Positions 1 to 9,417 of a DNA stretch of 64,000 bases are shown here, one piece after another. The translations under genes and the position numbers were made by a program. Location: NCBI RefSeq assembly GCF_900700375.1, contig NC_041713.1, positions 20,053,464 through 20,117,463 on the forward strand, in the 5' to 3' direction. The notes beneath the pieces were generated by a model. The model did no database searches, was not told the origin of the DNA, and was given only the letters and a program-made list of their open reading frames with translations. Every line of letters starts with the position of its first letter. Position 1 is the stretch's first letter. This stretch comes from Denticeps clupeoides (lineage: Eukaryota; Chordata; Actinopteri; Clupeiformes; Denticipitidae).

Positions 1-315
1 CACAATCTTTATGGTAAACATAGATGGTAACAAAAACACAGAATAGTGCACACAATGGAGTTACTGACTTTGTCAGTAGCTTTGTTAGGGGTTCATACTG
101 GAGGACATTTCTTAATTCCTATAGAATCCTGTAGGCTTTAAACCACCCTCAATGCATTTTTAGCCTGTCTATATTATTGCATAGTTCCTGTTCTAAGTCT
201 GTACATAGAACATGCAATAATGCAATAATATAGAGATTTCAATATAGAGATAATAAATACACCGCCCTTGGCCTGGTATGGTCTTGTGTTACAATTGCTC
301 TTTGCCCCAGCCTGC
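1..315 (+). repeat. Left direct repeat (LTR-like), cut by window edge
   Basis: Matches 4162-4476 with two mismatches (at 281 and 284). Homology stops sharply after the shared CCAGCCTGC. The start is not visible because the window opens inside it. Confidence 0.85.
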
Positions 316-570
316 GTGAGTGACTTGAGTCACTTAAGTAAGTATTTCCAGCCAGAGGAACCGCCGGATGCACTGAATCGAGTTAGTAGTGCTAACCCAT
401 CCGTGAGCGATTCAGATTGTATTGGTGCAGAAAAAAAGTGTTATGTAATGGAGCCAGTCATGAATCACACAGCACTAACACTCAATGCTAGCATTCAGTC
501 CTACAATTTTCCGCATCCAAAGACTGTCTGTCAAAAATATAAAGGTGGTCTGAAGCCACAGTGCCCGAGT

Positions 571-640
571 AAGTTACAGTCCCTGTCACTGCTGATTGTA
601 ATTTGTTCTGGATAAGGGCGTTTGATAAATGTCGTAAATG
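571..640 (+). repeat. 3' tail of SINE family B
   Basis: The stretch ends in a version of CTGGATAAGGGCGTCTG followed by ATAAATGTCGTAAATG. This is the common 3' tail of the second tRNA-derived SINE family in this window (full copy at 52155-52330). The head is missing. Confidence 0.6.
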
Positions 641-644
641 TTGT

Positions 645-805
645 TACTTTTAATACTTGTTTAATGTTTGAAGGCAAATACTTTTGTACATCTACTCAAG
701 TATAAAATTAAATGGAGGACTTAAACTGGAGTAAAATTGAACCTTGAGTAACTCCACTTTAACTCAAGCCCATAGTTTGAGTACTTTGTCCACACTGTTC
801 CCACA
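645..805. repeat. AAGTAAAAGTA-type interspersed repeat (hAT-like)
   Basis: AT-rich text with spaced ACTCAAGTA and GAGTACTTTGTCCAC motifs, like the high-copy non-autonomous hAT-type repeats of fishes. A relative lies near 8818-8930. Ends were not resolved. Confidence 0.35.
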
Positions 806-1304
806 TTCAGCACAGCATTATGGTTTCTCCCTGGTTTGGGTTCTCATGTAAGAGAGGAACTTTATACCACACTTTAAACCTCATTTCCACTACGCTGGTG
901 CCAGCTGCCGGTTCTGGTGCTATGCTGGTGCTCAAATGTGAACCAACCAAGAACTGGTCCGCAATTACAATAGACAGGAACTCAGCGGGTCACAAGTCAC
1001 TCCCACTAAACAGAAATCCCAGCACTGAATCATTATATCGTACTAGGACTATTTTGAACGTCCACAGCTGCCACTTTTACATAGCCGGTTCTTTTTGCCC
1101 CTGTATTTTTTTAAATTGACAGTTTGGTCGGTTGTTCGTGTGAAGCCTGCGACTTTATTTCACTTGTTTTAGGGCACTAGCACCAATTTTTTTTCTGTGG
1201 AAAAAAAGGCACTCGTTTCAAATGTGGGAACTGGCACCAGAACCAGAGCAGTAGAAAATGTGTATATTGTACACCTTTACAATAGGTGACATTTGGATCA
1301 TGTT

Positions 1305-1535
1305 GAAAAGTTAGCATATTAACATACTAATGCTAGCATGCTAACATAAAATGCTAACAGGATGTGGCCATGATGTGTCACGTTAAACATGTTTGTAACA
1401 TATTTTAAAATGATCATGTTAATGTTTACATGCTAACGTCAAAAATGCTAATGGAGTCCATTATGCGTCAGATTAAATTTGGTGACGTTTGGGACATGTT
1501 AAAGATTTTGAATGTTAGCATGCTACTGTTAGCAT
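1305..1535. repeat. Palindromic TTAGCATGCTAA-type repeat cluster
   Basis: Many spaced copies of GCTAGCATGCTAAC, TGCTAACA, TTAGCATA and related words fall inside about 230 bases. This is an irregular minisatellite-like block of a kind widespread in fish intergenic DNA. No coding sense is seen. Confidence 0.6.
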
Positions 1536-1616
1536 AGGTGAATACAATAGGTAGAGTCAATTCTCTGGTTCCTTTTTATGTTACATTTTAAATTGACACA
1601 ATACATGTATGATAAT

Positions 1617-1740
1617 GACAGCAAGCTGCATTTTAGAAACTTCTTTAGGTGACAAAAAGATCAAAGGAAATGTATAATTATGCATAACCACCCAATCAGT
1701 AAGCTGCATTTTAGAAACTCCTTTAGGTGAACAAAAGTAA
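1617..1740 (+). repeat. Local tandem duplication, about 40-bp unit
   Basis: AAGCTGCATTTTAGAAACT and the following bases occur at about 1622 and again at about 1700, about 78 bases apart, both followed by CTTTAGGTGA. This is a small internal duplication upstream of the kinase ORF. Confidence 0.75.
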
Positions 1741-1895
1741 AATATATATATGCCTAAAAATAATCACCTTAGTGCATTGGCAGTTGATCTGTAATAACTT
1801 CCTTAGCGTATATATTTAAGAAGTTTTCAATGAATATATAAGTAAGAAAGCTACAGATTAAGAAACTTAAGTGCAAAATCTTCAAGAGAAAACGC

Positions 1896-3101
1896 ATGGG
1901 ACATACTGATGATTTCATGAATTTCAAAGGTACAAGTAATGTTTCTCACTTGCTAACCAAGAATTCTGCAGCCAACAAAATGATCACGAAGAGATGCAGG
2001 ACAGTACAATGGCAGCATTCAGGAAAGAAAAGAGCTCTGAACATATTGAAAGCAATGGAAAGGGCTTATGAAGCCAATGTCCTTGTAAAGAAGGAAAAGC
2101 ATTTTCATGACACAGATATACACGTGGTCATAGATGGCATTCAAGTTAAAGACCCAACCAATGATTTTCTTTTTGAGGAGTTAATTGGTAATGGTTCATT
2201 TGGCCAAGTGTACAAGGCCAAGGGTCTTCAAACCGGCGAGCTCTTTGCAATTAAAGTGACACCATTTAGATCGCGTGACATCACACCGAAGCAAGAAGTG
2301 GAAATAATGCAGCGGATCTATCATAACAATCTTATGAGCCCTTTAGCCATCTACTACTGGAAACAAAAATTATATATATGCATGGACCTCTGCTGTCCTG
2401 GTGCATTATCCAACCTTTACAGAAAACTAGGGCCCTTTGAAGAGAATGAGATTGCATTCGTGGCCAAGGAGGTCCTACAAGGTCTACAATATCTTAATGA
2501 TTTTGGTTACATGCACAGGGACATTAAGTCAGACAATATTATTATTAATGAAGATGGAGAGGTAAAAATTACGGACTTTGGCTTGACTGGATGGATAGAA
2601 GACAGGGAAGACCAAAAGGAGCCTATTGGGACACCTCAATGGATGGCCCCAGAAGTATCCCAGGCACAAGAACACGGAAAAGGCTACAGCCATAACTGTG
2701 ACATCTGGTCCCTTGGCATCACCATGATTGAGCTAGCAGAGGCCAGACTTCCCTTGCAATTTGACCCTCCTGAAGCAGTGTACACCTTCTGGTCAGAACA
2801 AAAAGCCTCTCCACAGCTTAATGGGAACAAAGAATGGTCTAACTCATTTCAGAGTTTTGTGCAGTCAGCATTAACTATGGACCCAAGCATGAGACCAACT
2901 GCCAAGGAATTGCTGAAGCACAAATTTGTCGGGAACCAGCACAGCACCCTATCACCACTTAAAGAACGGGTGAAAAGACTGCAGCATAGCAATTACAATG
3001 TGGAAAGAGTGATTAAGAAAAGTCATCGACATCACCCATACCTGCTGAAAGAAGTCAAGATAGTTCTGCAGAGACTCAACATCACACATCTCTTATCATG
3101 A
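1896..3101 (+). CDS. Intronless STE20/PAK-type serine/threonine kinase
   Basis: One uninterrupted 401-residue frame. Residues 1-90 are a basic N-terminal arm with no recognised domain. Residues 92-345 are a complete protein kinase fold: glycine loop GNGSFG (98-103), ATP lysine K120, catalytic HRD (207-209) with K211 and N214, DFG (227-229), GTPQWMAPE activation segment (245-253) and D269 of the DIWSLG helix. The last ~55 residues are basic. HRDIKSDN and the GTPxWMAPE style place it in the STE20/PAK/MST group. All catalytic residues are present, so it is predicted to be active. No CRIB motif is seen. Lack of introns and position between direct repeats suggest a retro-copied or element-captured gene. 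Expression is unknown. Confidence 0.8.
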   Translation: MGHTDDFMNFKGTSNVSHLLTKNSAANKMITKRCRTVQWQHSGKKRALNILKAMERAYEANVLVKKEKHFHDTDIHVVIDGIQVKDPTNDFLFEELIGNGSFGQVYKAKGLQTGELFAIKVTPFRSRDITPKQEVEIMQRIYHNNLMSPLAIYYWKQKLYICMDLCCPGALSNLYRKLGPFEENEIAFVAKEVLQGLQYLNDFGYMHRDIKSDNIIINEDGEVKITDFGLTGWIEDREDQKEPIGTPQWMAPEVSQAQEHGKGYSHNCDIWSLGITMIELAEARLPLQFDPPEAVYTFWSEQKASPQLNGNKEWSNSFQSFVQSALTMDPSMRPTAKELLKHKFVGNQHSTLSPLKERVKRLQHSNYNVERVIKKSHRHHPYLLKEVKIVLQRLNITHLLS

Positions 3102-3965
3102 TCCATAAGCCCCCCTCAGGCTTACTTGTTGTATAATTAAGAAAATTCTAATTAAAAGAGAGCAAAACAAATACAACTAGTACTTTATTCTTATTAACCC
3201 AGCCACTGGGGAAGCATGTGACCATGCCCGTGGGTTTCTTTGTACCCTTCATGGGGAGGGCTGCCTCTACCAGAGTCCACCGTCATTTACTCCTTATCGA
3301 CCGACATCTTTGGTGTCCTTCCATGGCTTTAAAAACACACTCTACATTCGCAGGTGAGGCACTGCTGTATCTGTTTGGCCAAAACCCCCTTCCAAATTGG
3401 CCTCTGATTGCACCGCTTAGATATACTGTCATTTACTGATTTTTATTTATTAATTCTTGCAGCCACGTCGGTACGGCAGAAATCCGGCGTGCTACCTGGA
3501 TGTTACCAGCACCTGTATTTCTGCAGCGCTGCAGTCTTTTATGGAGATGGTTTAGTTTCAGAATTCACAAATAAATATCACACCATTCACAAATATATTT
3601 CTTGATTCAGAAGTAACAACAGGTTAACAGCAAAATCCTTACAATGAAAAGGAAACTTCAAGTGCAGCTGTCCACTGTGAAAGTGAAGTGATTGTGAATC
3701 ACAGCACATGGTGACACAACGAAATGTGTCCTCTGCTTTTAACCACCGTTGGTGAGCAATGGGCAACCATGACAGGCGCCCAGGGAGCAGTGGTTTGCTA
3801 CTTTTAATTAAATCTTCTGAAAATGTTGAACTTTCCTAATATCAAACGTAAATACGTTAAAATGTAAACTAAGAGATATCCTAAAGGTTGCTAAGATATG
3901 TTTTTATATTTTATTTTTTTACAATATCTTTGTGATAGTACAACGATGAAGTTATTCAAGCATGT
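3102..3965. other. Non-coding stretch downstream of the kinase ORF
   Basis: AT-rich with no convincing gene. ATTAAAAG at about 3152 could serve as a poly(A) signal for the kinase transcript. A SINE family A piece lies at 3679-3791. Confidence 0.5.
3679..3791 (-). repeat. SINE family A, 3' part, reverse orientation
   Basis: Reverse complement of the family A body: GAAAGTGAAGTGATTGTGA, then TGTCCTCTGCTTTTAACCA and ATGACAGGCGCCCAGGGAGC. The tRNA-like head is absent. Confidence 0.8.
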
Positions 3966-3971
3966 ATGTCA

Positions 3972-4002
3972 CGATCAAGGGGAAGGGGGAGGGAGAGGAG
4001 CA
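3972..4002 (+). other. Purine-rich tract before the right direct repeat
   Basis: About 30 bases of G and A only apart from one C, in the place where a polypurine tract would prime plus-strand synthesis in an LTR element. Its position fits the LTR interpretation, but purine tracts also occur by chance. Confidence 0.4.
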
Positions 4003-4161
4003 GAAGGACTCCCATATTGAATCAAGCCACATGCGGTGATCTTCTCTGTCAGTGGGTTGACCAATGTTGTCAGCCAACACTATTCGTGCTTAAACATCCA
4101 CCAAGTACTTCTCACCTAGGAAATCCTGAGGAGACAGGTACAGGAATTCCACATTGCTATG

Positions 4162-4476
4162 CACAATCTTTATGGTAAACATAGATGGTAACAAAAACAC
4201 AGAATAGTGCACACAATGGAGTTACTGACTTTGTCAGTAGCTTTGTTAGGGGTTCATACTGGAGGACATTTCTTAATTCCTATAGAATCCTGTAGGCTTT
4301 AAACCACCCTCAATGCATTTTTAGCCTGTCTATATTATTGCATAGTTCCTGTTCTAAGTCTGTACATAGAACATGCAATAATGCAATAATATAGAGATTT
4401 CAATATAGAGATAATAAATACACCGCCCTTGGCCTGGTATGATCCTGTGTTACAATTGCTCTTTGCCCCAGCCTGC
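4162..4476 (+). repeat. Right direct repeat (LTR-like)
   Basis: Same sequence as 1-315 with two mismatches. Sequence diverges completely after 4476. The full repeat may begin upstream, near 4003, because the left copy's start lies outside the window. Confidence 0.85.
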
Positions 4477-4949
4477 ATGGATCCCTTTCTGGATGAGGCA
4501 TGTACCACAGACACACACTGTCTGAACAGGCTTAATATTTCTTGTAGTATTATTATTGTGTGCTGTTAAATAATATTGAATATTCATTATTTATTAGTAC
4601 TTGTACGGGTGTTTATTGTTCATTGTGAAACACTGCAGAACAGCACACAGCACATTTAAGTAATCATTATTATGTGTTTTTTTCTGCTTGTTTAAGCAGG
4701 TCTGAAGCAGATTGTCGGATTTGTTCTCTATCCTTCTCTTTTTTTTCCCATCCACTCTCCCTCCTCTCTTACCTTTTTTCCTCTTTTTACATTCATTAAA
4801 CAAAAATTAATAAAAAAAAAATAAGAAGTAAATGTTATGCTTTTTGGAGCTACGGGCAATCGGTCCCAACAGGTTCAATTGTCAGTGTCAGGTGAATTGG
4901 CAAGGCTTGTGTCACTCTGCGAAGATGTTTCGGACAATTTGCCTCTCAA
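4477..4949. other. AT-rich intergenic stretch, no gene seen
   Basis: Contains poly-pyrimidine and poly-A runs and a frame on the minus strand that is only low-complexity lysine and arginine. Nothing coding is supported. Confidence 0.6.
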
Positions 4950-5900
4950 TTACTTTGGACATATGAAAAGGGCACTTTTTGAAGCTCTATATTGTGGTGG
5001 TAAAATATGCTTTGCCCTAGGGCACATTAACTTGTAGGTCTGTCGTAGTGTGGCATCTGCCACCCCTGCGATCGCAACAATTTCTTTCTGGGACCTTTTA
5101 TCACTCTCACAGATCTTGGTGGCCATGTATATCGAAGCTGCAATCAAAGCAATCGCGCCACGCCCGCAAACTAGACCCATTTGCATTGTCTTGCGTGCAA
5201 TGTAGGCAGCGTTCTTTCGTGTGTTTTAAGAAACTCCCAGCTTGGCACAAAATCGTGCCAAATAATCATGGGGCTAGGCAACATCTGGCTTCCTCTTCAG
5301 TAATTCACCAATTTGCCTGTAGTAGCGGCCGATCTGTTTCGAAGACATGTCGGAGACAGCACATAATTCTTTCAGAGTTCTTGGCACACCATGTTCTCTG
5401 CAAGCAAGATACAAGCACGCTGTGCCAATACAACACATATTATTTCCCCTCATACACTTGATTTGACAAACCTGCATAAATAAGTGATTGGCCAGATCAA
5501 CAATTACTTCAGGTATATTGAGGCGTGCCGCCATTTCCCTGACATCATTCATAACACCATACCTCTTACGTATGGGGATGCTCGTTATCATCTTCTCGTG
5601 AGACTTTATTAATGTTTAACACTTATTTTCGGTCTCACCAGACATGTATGTGCTGAGGTTACTTTCACCCAAAGACATGTTTATGGGTGGACCAACTCGA
5701 GATGGGTCATCTTTAATACCCATTTCTTCATTAAAGACCCTCCACTCATTACTTTCATCGATTATACGTTCAAAGATGACAAGTCCACAGTCAGTGCAGA
5801 TCACATCACCAGCACTGTAATCCTCAACCACCACGGAATGTTAATGATATGGACAAATTATGTTTTTATCATAAGATTTCTTCACTTCTTGTGGAAACAT
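4950..5900 (-). pseudogene. TFIIB-like, intronless, decayed
   Basis: Read on the minus strand, the pieces line up in order with general transcription factor TFIIB. First comes a zinc ribbon with CPYH and CTDCG around VEDYSAGDVIC. Then the EWRVF and DPSRVG linker (compare human EWRTF and DPSRVG), cyclin repeat 1 (TACLYLACREHGVPRTLKEL), and cyclin repeat 2 (AASIYMATK, QKEIVAIAGVADATLRQTY). No introns separate them. Several in-frame interruptions make it a pseudogene. By eye it is only about half identical to human TFIIB, far too diverged for a recent copy of the very conserved gtf2b. It may be an old retrogene or a gene carried by an unknown element. Confidence 0.75.
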
Positions 5901-6585
5901 TGCTTATAATATACAAATTTGTTTACATTTAAATAACTTTGCTTTGTTAAATGATTCTTGAAATTCAAGAATTTTTATTATGAACAGAATTATTTTTGTA
6001 TATTTCTTTGGTGAGAAAGCTAAAGATAGGTAACCAACAGTTTTTAAATACATTTGTGCACTTTTAAAATAAGTTATGTTTAATTTCTTGAGTAGAAAGA
6101 AACATGGGTTCTGGCCCTGTGGGATGGGTCAACTCTGTGTTTCATTGTTTAAAACATAGTCTCATGGTGTTTTTCACATTTCCATATGCCAATATATGTG
6201 AATATGTGAATCTGAGTATTGAGCATGTGGTACAAATCTGCAGAACCGAGCGAACAACAGAACTGTAGACAGAGTTTACAATGTTTTGGTGAGGTGAGCG
6301 GAGGTTGATAAAAAGGTATAGAGGCATGTGTAAATGTAAGTAAATTAAATGGTCATTTTAAGCTAAGAAATCTTTACAGTTTCTTTTCCGGGTTGGAATG
6401 AACATATTTTAAAAAGATTTTGATTAATGGTTGTTTTTATCAATGGTTGTAATTATTAAACATATGTACAATCAATTCACATTTTTAAAAAAATATATAT
6501 AGAACATACATGTAGAAATTATTCTACTTAAAAACTTAAAGATACTATAAGAAATAATAGTTCAATTCCTGCTGTTTTGGGCAGG
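5901..6585. other. AT-rich spacer between the two TFIIB-like copies
   Basis: No coding signal, RNA gene or familiar repeat was recognised. Confidence 0.55.
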
Positions 6586-6980
6586 CTTCTCAAATGCACT
6601 GAAAATGTGAAAAGAACACTCCTTGAAGCTGTAAGTTCGGTGGTAGGATATGCCTTGCCCTCGGGAGCATTAACTTGTAGGTTTGTTGTAGCGTTGCATC
6701 GGTCACTCCTACAATTGCATCAATTTCTTTCTGGGACCTTTTATCATCACCATTGATCTTGGTGCCATGTATGTATATGTGAAGCTGCAATCAAAGCTCA
6801 TTCACATTGTCCCGTGCGCAATTTAGGCTGCAATCTCTTGTGTCGGTTAAATACAGATACTGGGCACATAAACATTCCAAATAATCATGGGGCTTGGCAA
6901 AATCTGTTTGTCTCTTGAGTAAGACAACAATGTGCCTGTAGTAGTAGCAAATCTGCTTTGCCGGCATGTTGGATGTGGCA
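6586..6980 (-). pseudogene. Second, shorter TFIIB-like fragment
   Basis: Parallel to 4960-5357: the minus strand reads KRSQKEIDAIVGVTDATLQQ and TYKLMLPRARHILPP of cyclin repeat 2. Further up, DNA similar to the end of cyclin repeat 1 is visible at about 6880-6980. It is a fragment without the zinc ribbon. The spacing to the first copy is about 1.63 kb, so it is either a tandem duplicate or a second insertion of the same divergent family. Confidence 0.7.
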
Positions 6981-6984
6981 CACA

Positions 6985-7090
6985 GTAGGGCTGAATGATT
7001 TTAAGAAAAAAATGTAATCGTGATTAAACAGATATTGTGATTGTGGTTTAATTTGTGTTTTAGTCACTCAGAATAGTCAGATCACTATTC
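6985..7090. repeat. GGGCTGAATGATTTT-type interspersed repeat
   Basis: AGTAGGGCTGAATGATTTTA followed by AATCGTGATTAAAC-like text matches the widespread fish non-autonomous repeat that opens with GGGCTGCACGATT. It cuts off the TFIIB-like fragment on its right side. Confidence 0.5.
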
Positions 7091-7617
7091 ACAATACTAT
7101 GTGTATTGAAAACTGTAACATAACTGTATATTGAAATATGATCTGCGTTATACTCAGTAGTACCTTTCTGCGGAGTCTGTGTTCTTTGCTGAGTTTAAAC
7201 CATTTGTCCCTATACTATACAGGATTGATCTTAACCCTGGAGGGCCAGGTGTCTGGCTAGACTCCGTTGAACTGTGACGTTCTCAAGGCGTTGGACTTGG
7301 GTGCTAGTCATGGCGGGATGCAGTGTTTTTCAAGGCAGTGATGAGCCATTCAGAATCTTACGGGACCCCTTCAGTGCAAAGCGTGGTGGATGTGTTTTGC
7401 CTGTTTGGTTTTGTTGTTCCCAAATTTCATTTCTTCTGAACTCCTCGGAGTCCATTGTTTCTCTCCCTCTTCCTCCAGGCATGACACCAAACAAACATCA
7501 TTAGCTGTGTTGATATTGCTATGTCCACAGATTACACTTTTAGTAGCATAATGGTAAGCTTATAAAAAGTGACCTGATATGTTAGCTCGATATTAGTGAC
7601 TTTGGATATAAAAAGTC
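7091..7617. other. Intergenic, nothing recognised
   Basis: Short open frames only. No homology was recognised. Confidence 0.5.
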
Positions 7618-8800
7618 CATCCTTGAGCTGTTTCTGCAGTCCACCTGCAGAAAAAAACACTTGATTGTATGTGATTTAGAAAGGCACACACCTGTCTATA
7701 AAAGGTCCCACATTTGGCAGTTCATGTCAGAGCAAGGAATTGTCTGTAGACCTCCGAGACAGGATTAGCTTGAGGCACAAATCTGAGGAAGGTTACAGAA
7801 AAAATTCTGCTGCTTTGAAGGTCCCAATGGGACAGTGGTCTCCATCATCCATAAGTGGAAGAAGAAGAAAATCGGCAGGACTCTATCAAGAGCTGGCCTG
7901 CAACCTAAACTGGGCGACCGGGGGAGAATGGCCTTAGTCAGGGAGGTGACCAATAACCCGATGGTCACTCTGTCGGTGCTCCAGAGGGGACAGATTAGAA
8001 ACTAGAAGGACAGCTATGTCTGAAGAAATCCACCAATCAGCCCTGTTTGGTAGAGTGGCCAGGCAGAAGCCACTCCTTAGTAAAAGGCACATGGCACATG
8101 GAGTTTGCCAAAAGCCACCTAAAGGACTCTCAGACCATGAGAAACAAAACTTTCTGGTCTTTGATATGAATGCCACGTGTCACACTTGAAGGAAACCAGG
8201 CACCGCTCATCACCAGGCCAATACCATCCTTACAATGAAGCATGGTGGTGGCAGCATTATGCTGCGGGAACTGGGAGACTAGTCAGGATGGAGGGAAAGA
8301 TGACTGGAGCAATGTACAGAGACATCCTGGATGAAAATCTGCTCCAGAGCGCACTCGAACTCAGACTGGGGCAACGGGTCATCTTTCAGCAGGACAACAA
8401 CCCAAGATCGTTTGCACACAACAGAGATATCAAAGGAGTGGCTTCACGACGACTCTGAGGGCCAGAGCCCAGACTGGAATCCAACAATTTTAAAATGGCC
8501 GTGGACTGACGCTTCTCATTTCTCAGAGGTGCTACATAGAGGAATTGGCCGAACTGTCCAAGGATATGTGTGCCAAGATTGTGGCATCAAATTGAAAAAG
8601 AATTGCTGCCAAAGGTGCATCAACAAAGTATTGAGCAAAGTCTGTGAATACATGTGATGTACACATGCTTTTTTGATTGGCTGATAATTGACCAACTCTA
8701 GGACCCAGAGGAGATGTCTTGTTTCAAAGTGAGGCGTGGTCTGAGAAATATGGCACTTGAACCTGTGCAATTTCCTTTCAGTTCAGGTGGATTTTTTTTT
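7618..8800 (+). mobile_element. Degenerate Tc1-like DNA transposon
   Basis: Left flank text (GGCACACACCTGTCTATAAA, GTCAGAGCAAGGAATTGTC) and the translated pieces SVDLRDRISLRHKSEEGYRK, AALKVP, GTGRLVRMEGKMTGAMYRDI, DENLLQSA and FQQDNNP match the salmonid/cyprinid Tc1 family transposase in order. The helix-turn-helix start, the first catalytic aspartate region and the C-terminus are split across frames with stops. The glutamate of the DD34E triad is not preserved in a readable frame. It is inactive; clean terminal inverted repeats were not found. Confidence 0.85.
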
Positions 8801-9417
8801 CTTACGCATTTCATTTTTTACTCAGTAAGGTTTTTTTTTTCCAATGTAGCGAAGTAAAATACTTGTGTAAAAATGTACTTGAATAAAAGTAAAATGACCT
8901 ATTTTAAAAACAACATAAAAATTTGTTATTCAACCATGTGTAAGGCATAATTGATAGATTGCTATCCAAGCATGATATCTTTTAACCTCTACCCTGAATA
9001 CCTCCTCACGCTACTTTTTTTACTAGGTACAATAATGGGTTTTGTGTGTGTCACTTTTAATATGATATATTTACAATATATGTATTGTACATAATAGAAT
9101 ACAGAAAACCACTAAATACGTTAATCAGCCACATATTCAGCTCGCCTATCAGAAACATATCCACTACACACTAATCACAGAAACACTAAATGCAATTTAC
9201 CAATGTTGCCTTCGATGTCACCATAGATGTGGCCAGTGAATTGTTTTAAGAAATGTTACTGTTGTCTAAATTATCCAAAACCTTAAATAAATCTGAAATG
9301 TGCCCTCCCATAAACAGACGTTTTGAATGATGAAAACTGATTCAGCATCCCTCCCAAACCTCCCCAATACTGCACAAATTGGCCAGACAATTCCTTTTAT
9401 GCTGTTTATGCAAATAT
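8801..9417. other. AT-rich spacer with hAT-type repeat remnant
   Basis: At 8818-8930 is text of the AAGTAAAATACTTGTGTAAA type, a common fish non-autonomous repeat related to that at 645-805. The rest shows no gene. Confidence 0.45.

Larger units (their letters stand above)
1..4476 (+). mobile_element. Unit bounded by near-identical direct repeats (LTR-like), carrying a kinase ORF
   Basis: Bases 1-315 recur at 4162-4476 with two mismatches. The repeat has an AATAAA-like site near its 3' end, as LTRs do, and the left copy is cut by the window edge. A purine-rich tract at about 3972-4002 lies before the right copy, where a polypurine tract would sit. Between the repeats are no recognisable gag or pol parts, only an intronless kinase ORF and small repeats. 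The best reading is a non-autonomous LTR-type element carrying a captured host kinase. No standard primer-binding site is obvious after base 315, so a segmental duplication of a repeat remains possible. The near identity suggests recent activity. Confidence 0.5.

Noticed and set aside
268-615. 115-residue open frame across the left direct repeat
   Set aside because: It runs from the repeat into a SINE tail, has no proper start and no recognisable domain. Likely chance.
3218-3605. Two overlapping short plus-strand frames after the kinase
   Set aside because: No domain, poor composition and repeat-derived context.
4594-4803. Lysine/arginine-rich minus-strand frame
   Set aside because: Low-complexity reading of a poly-pyrimidine stretch; no homology.
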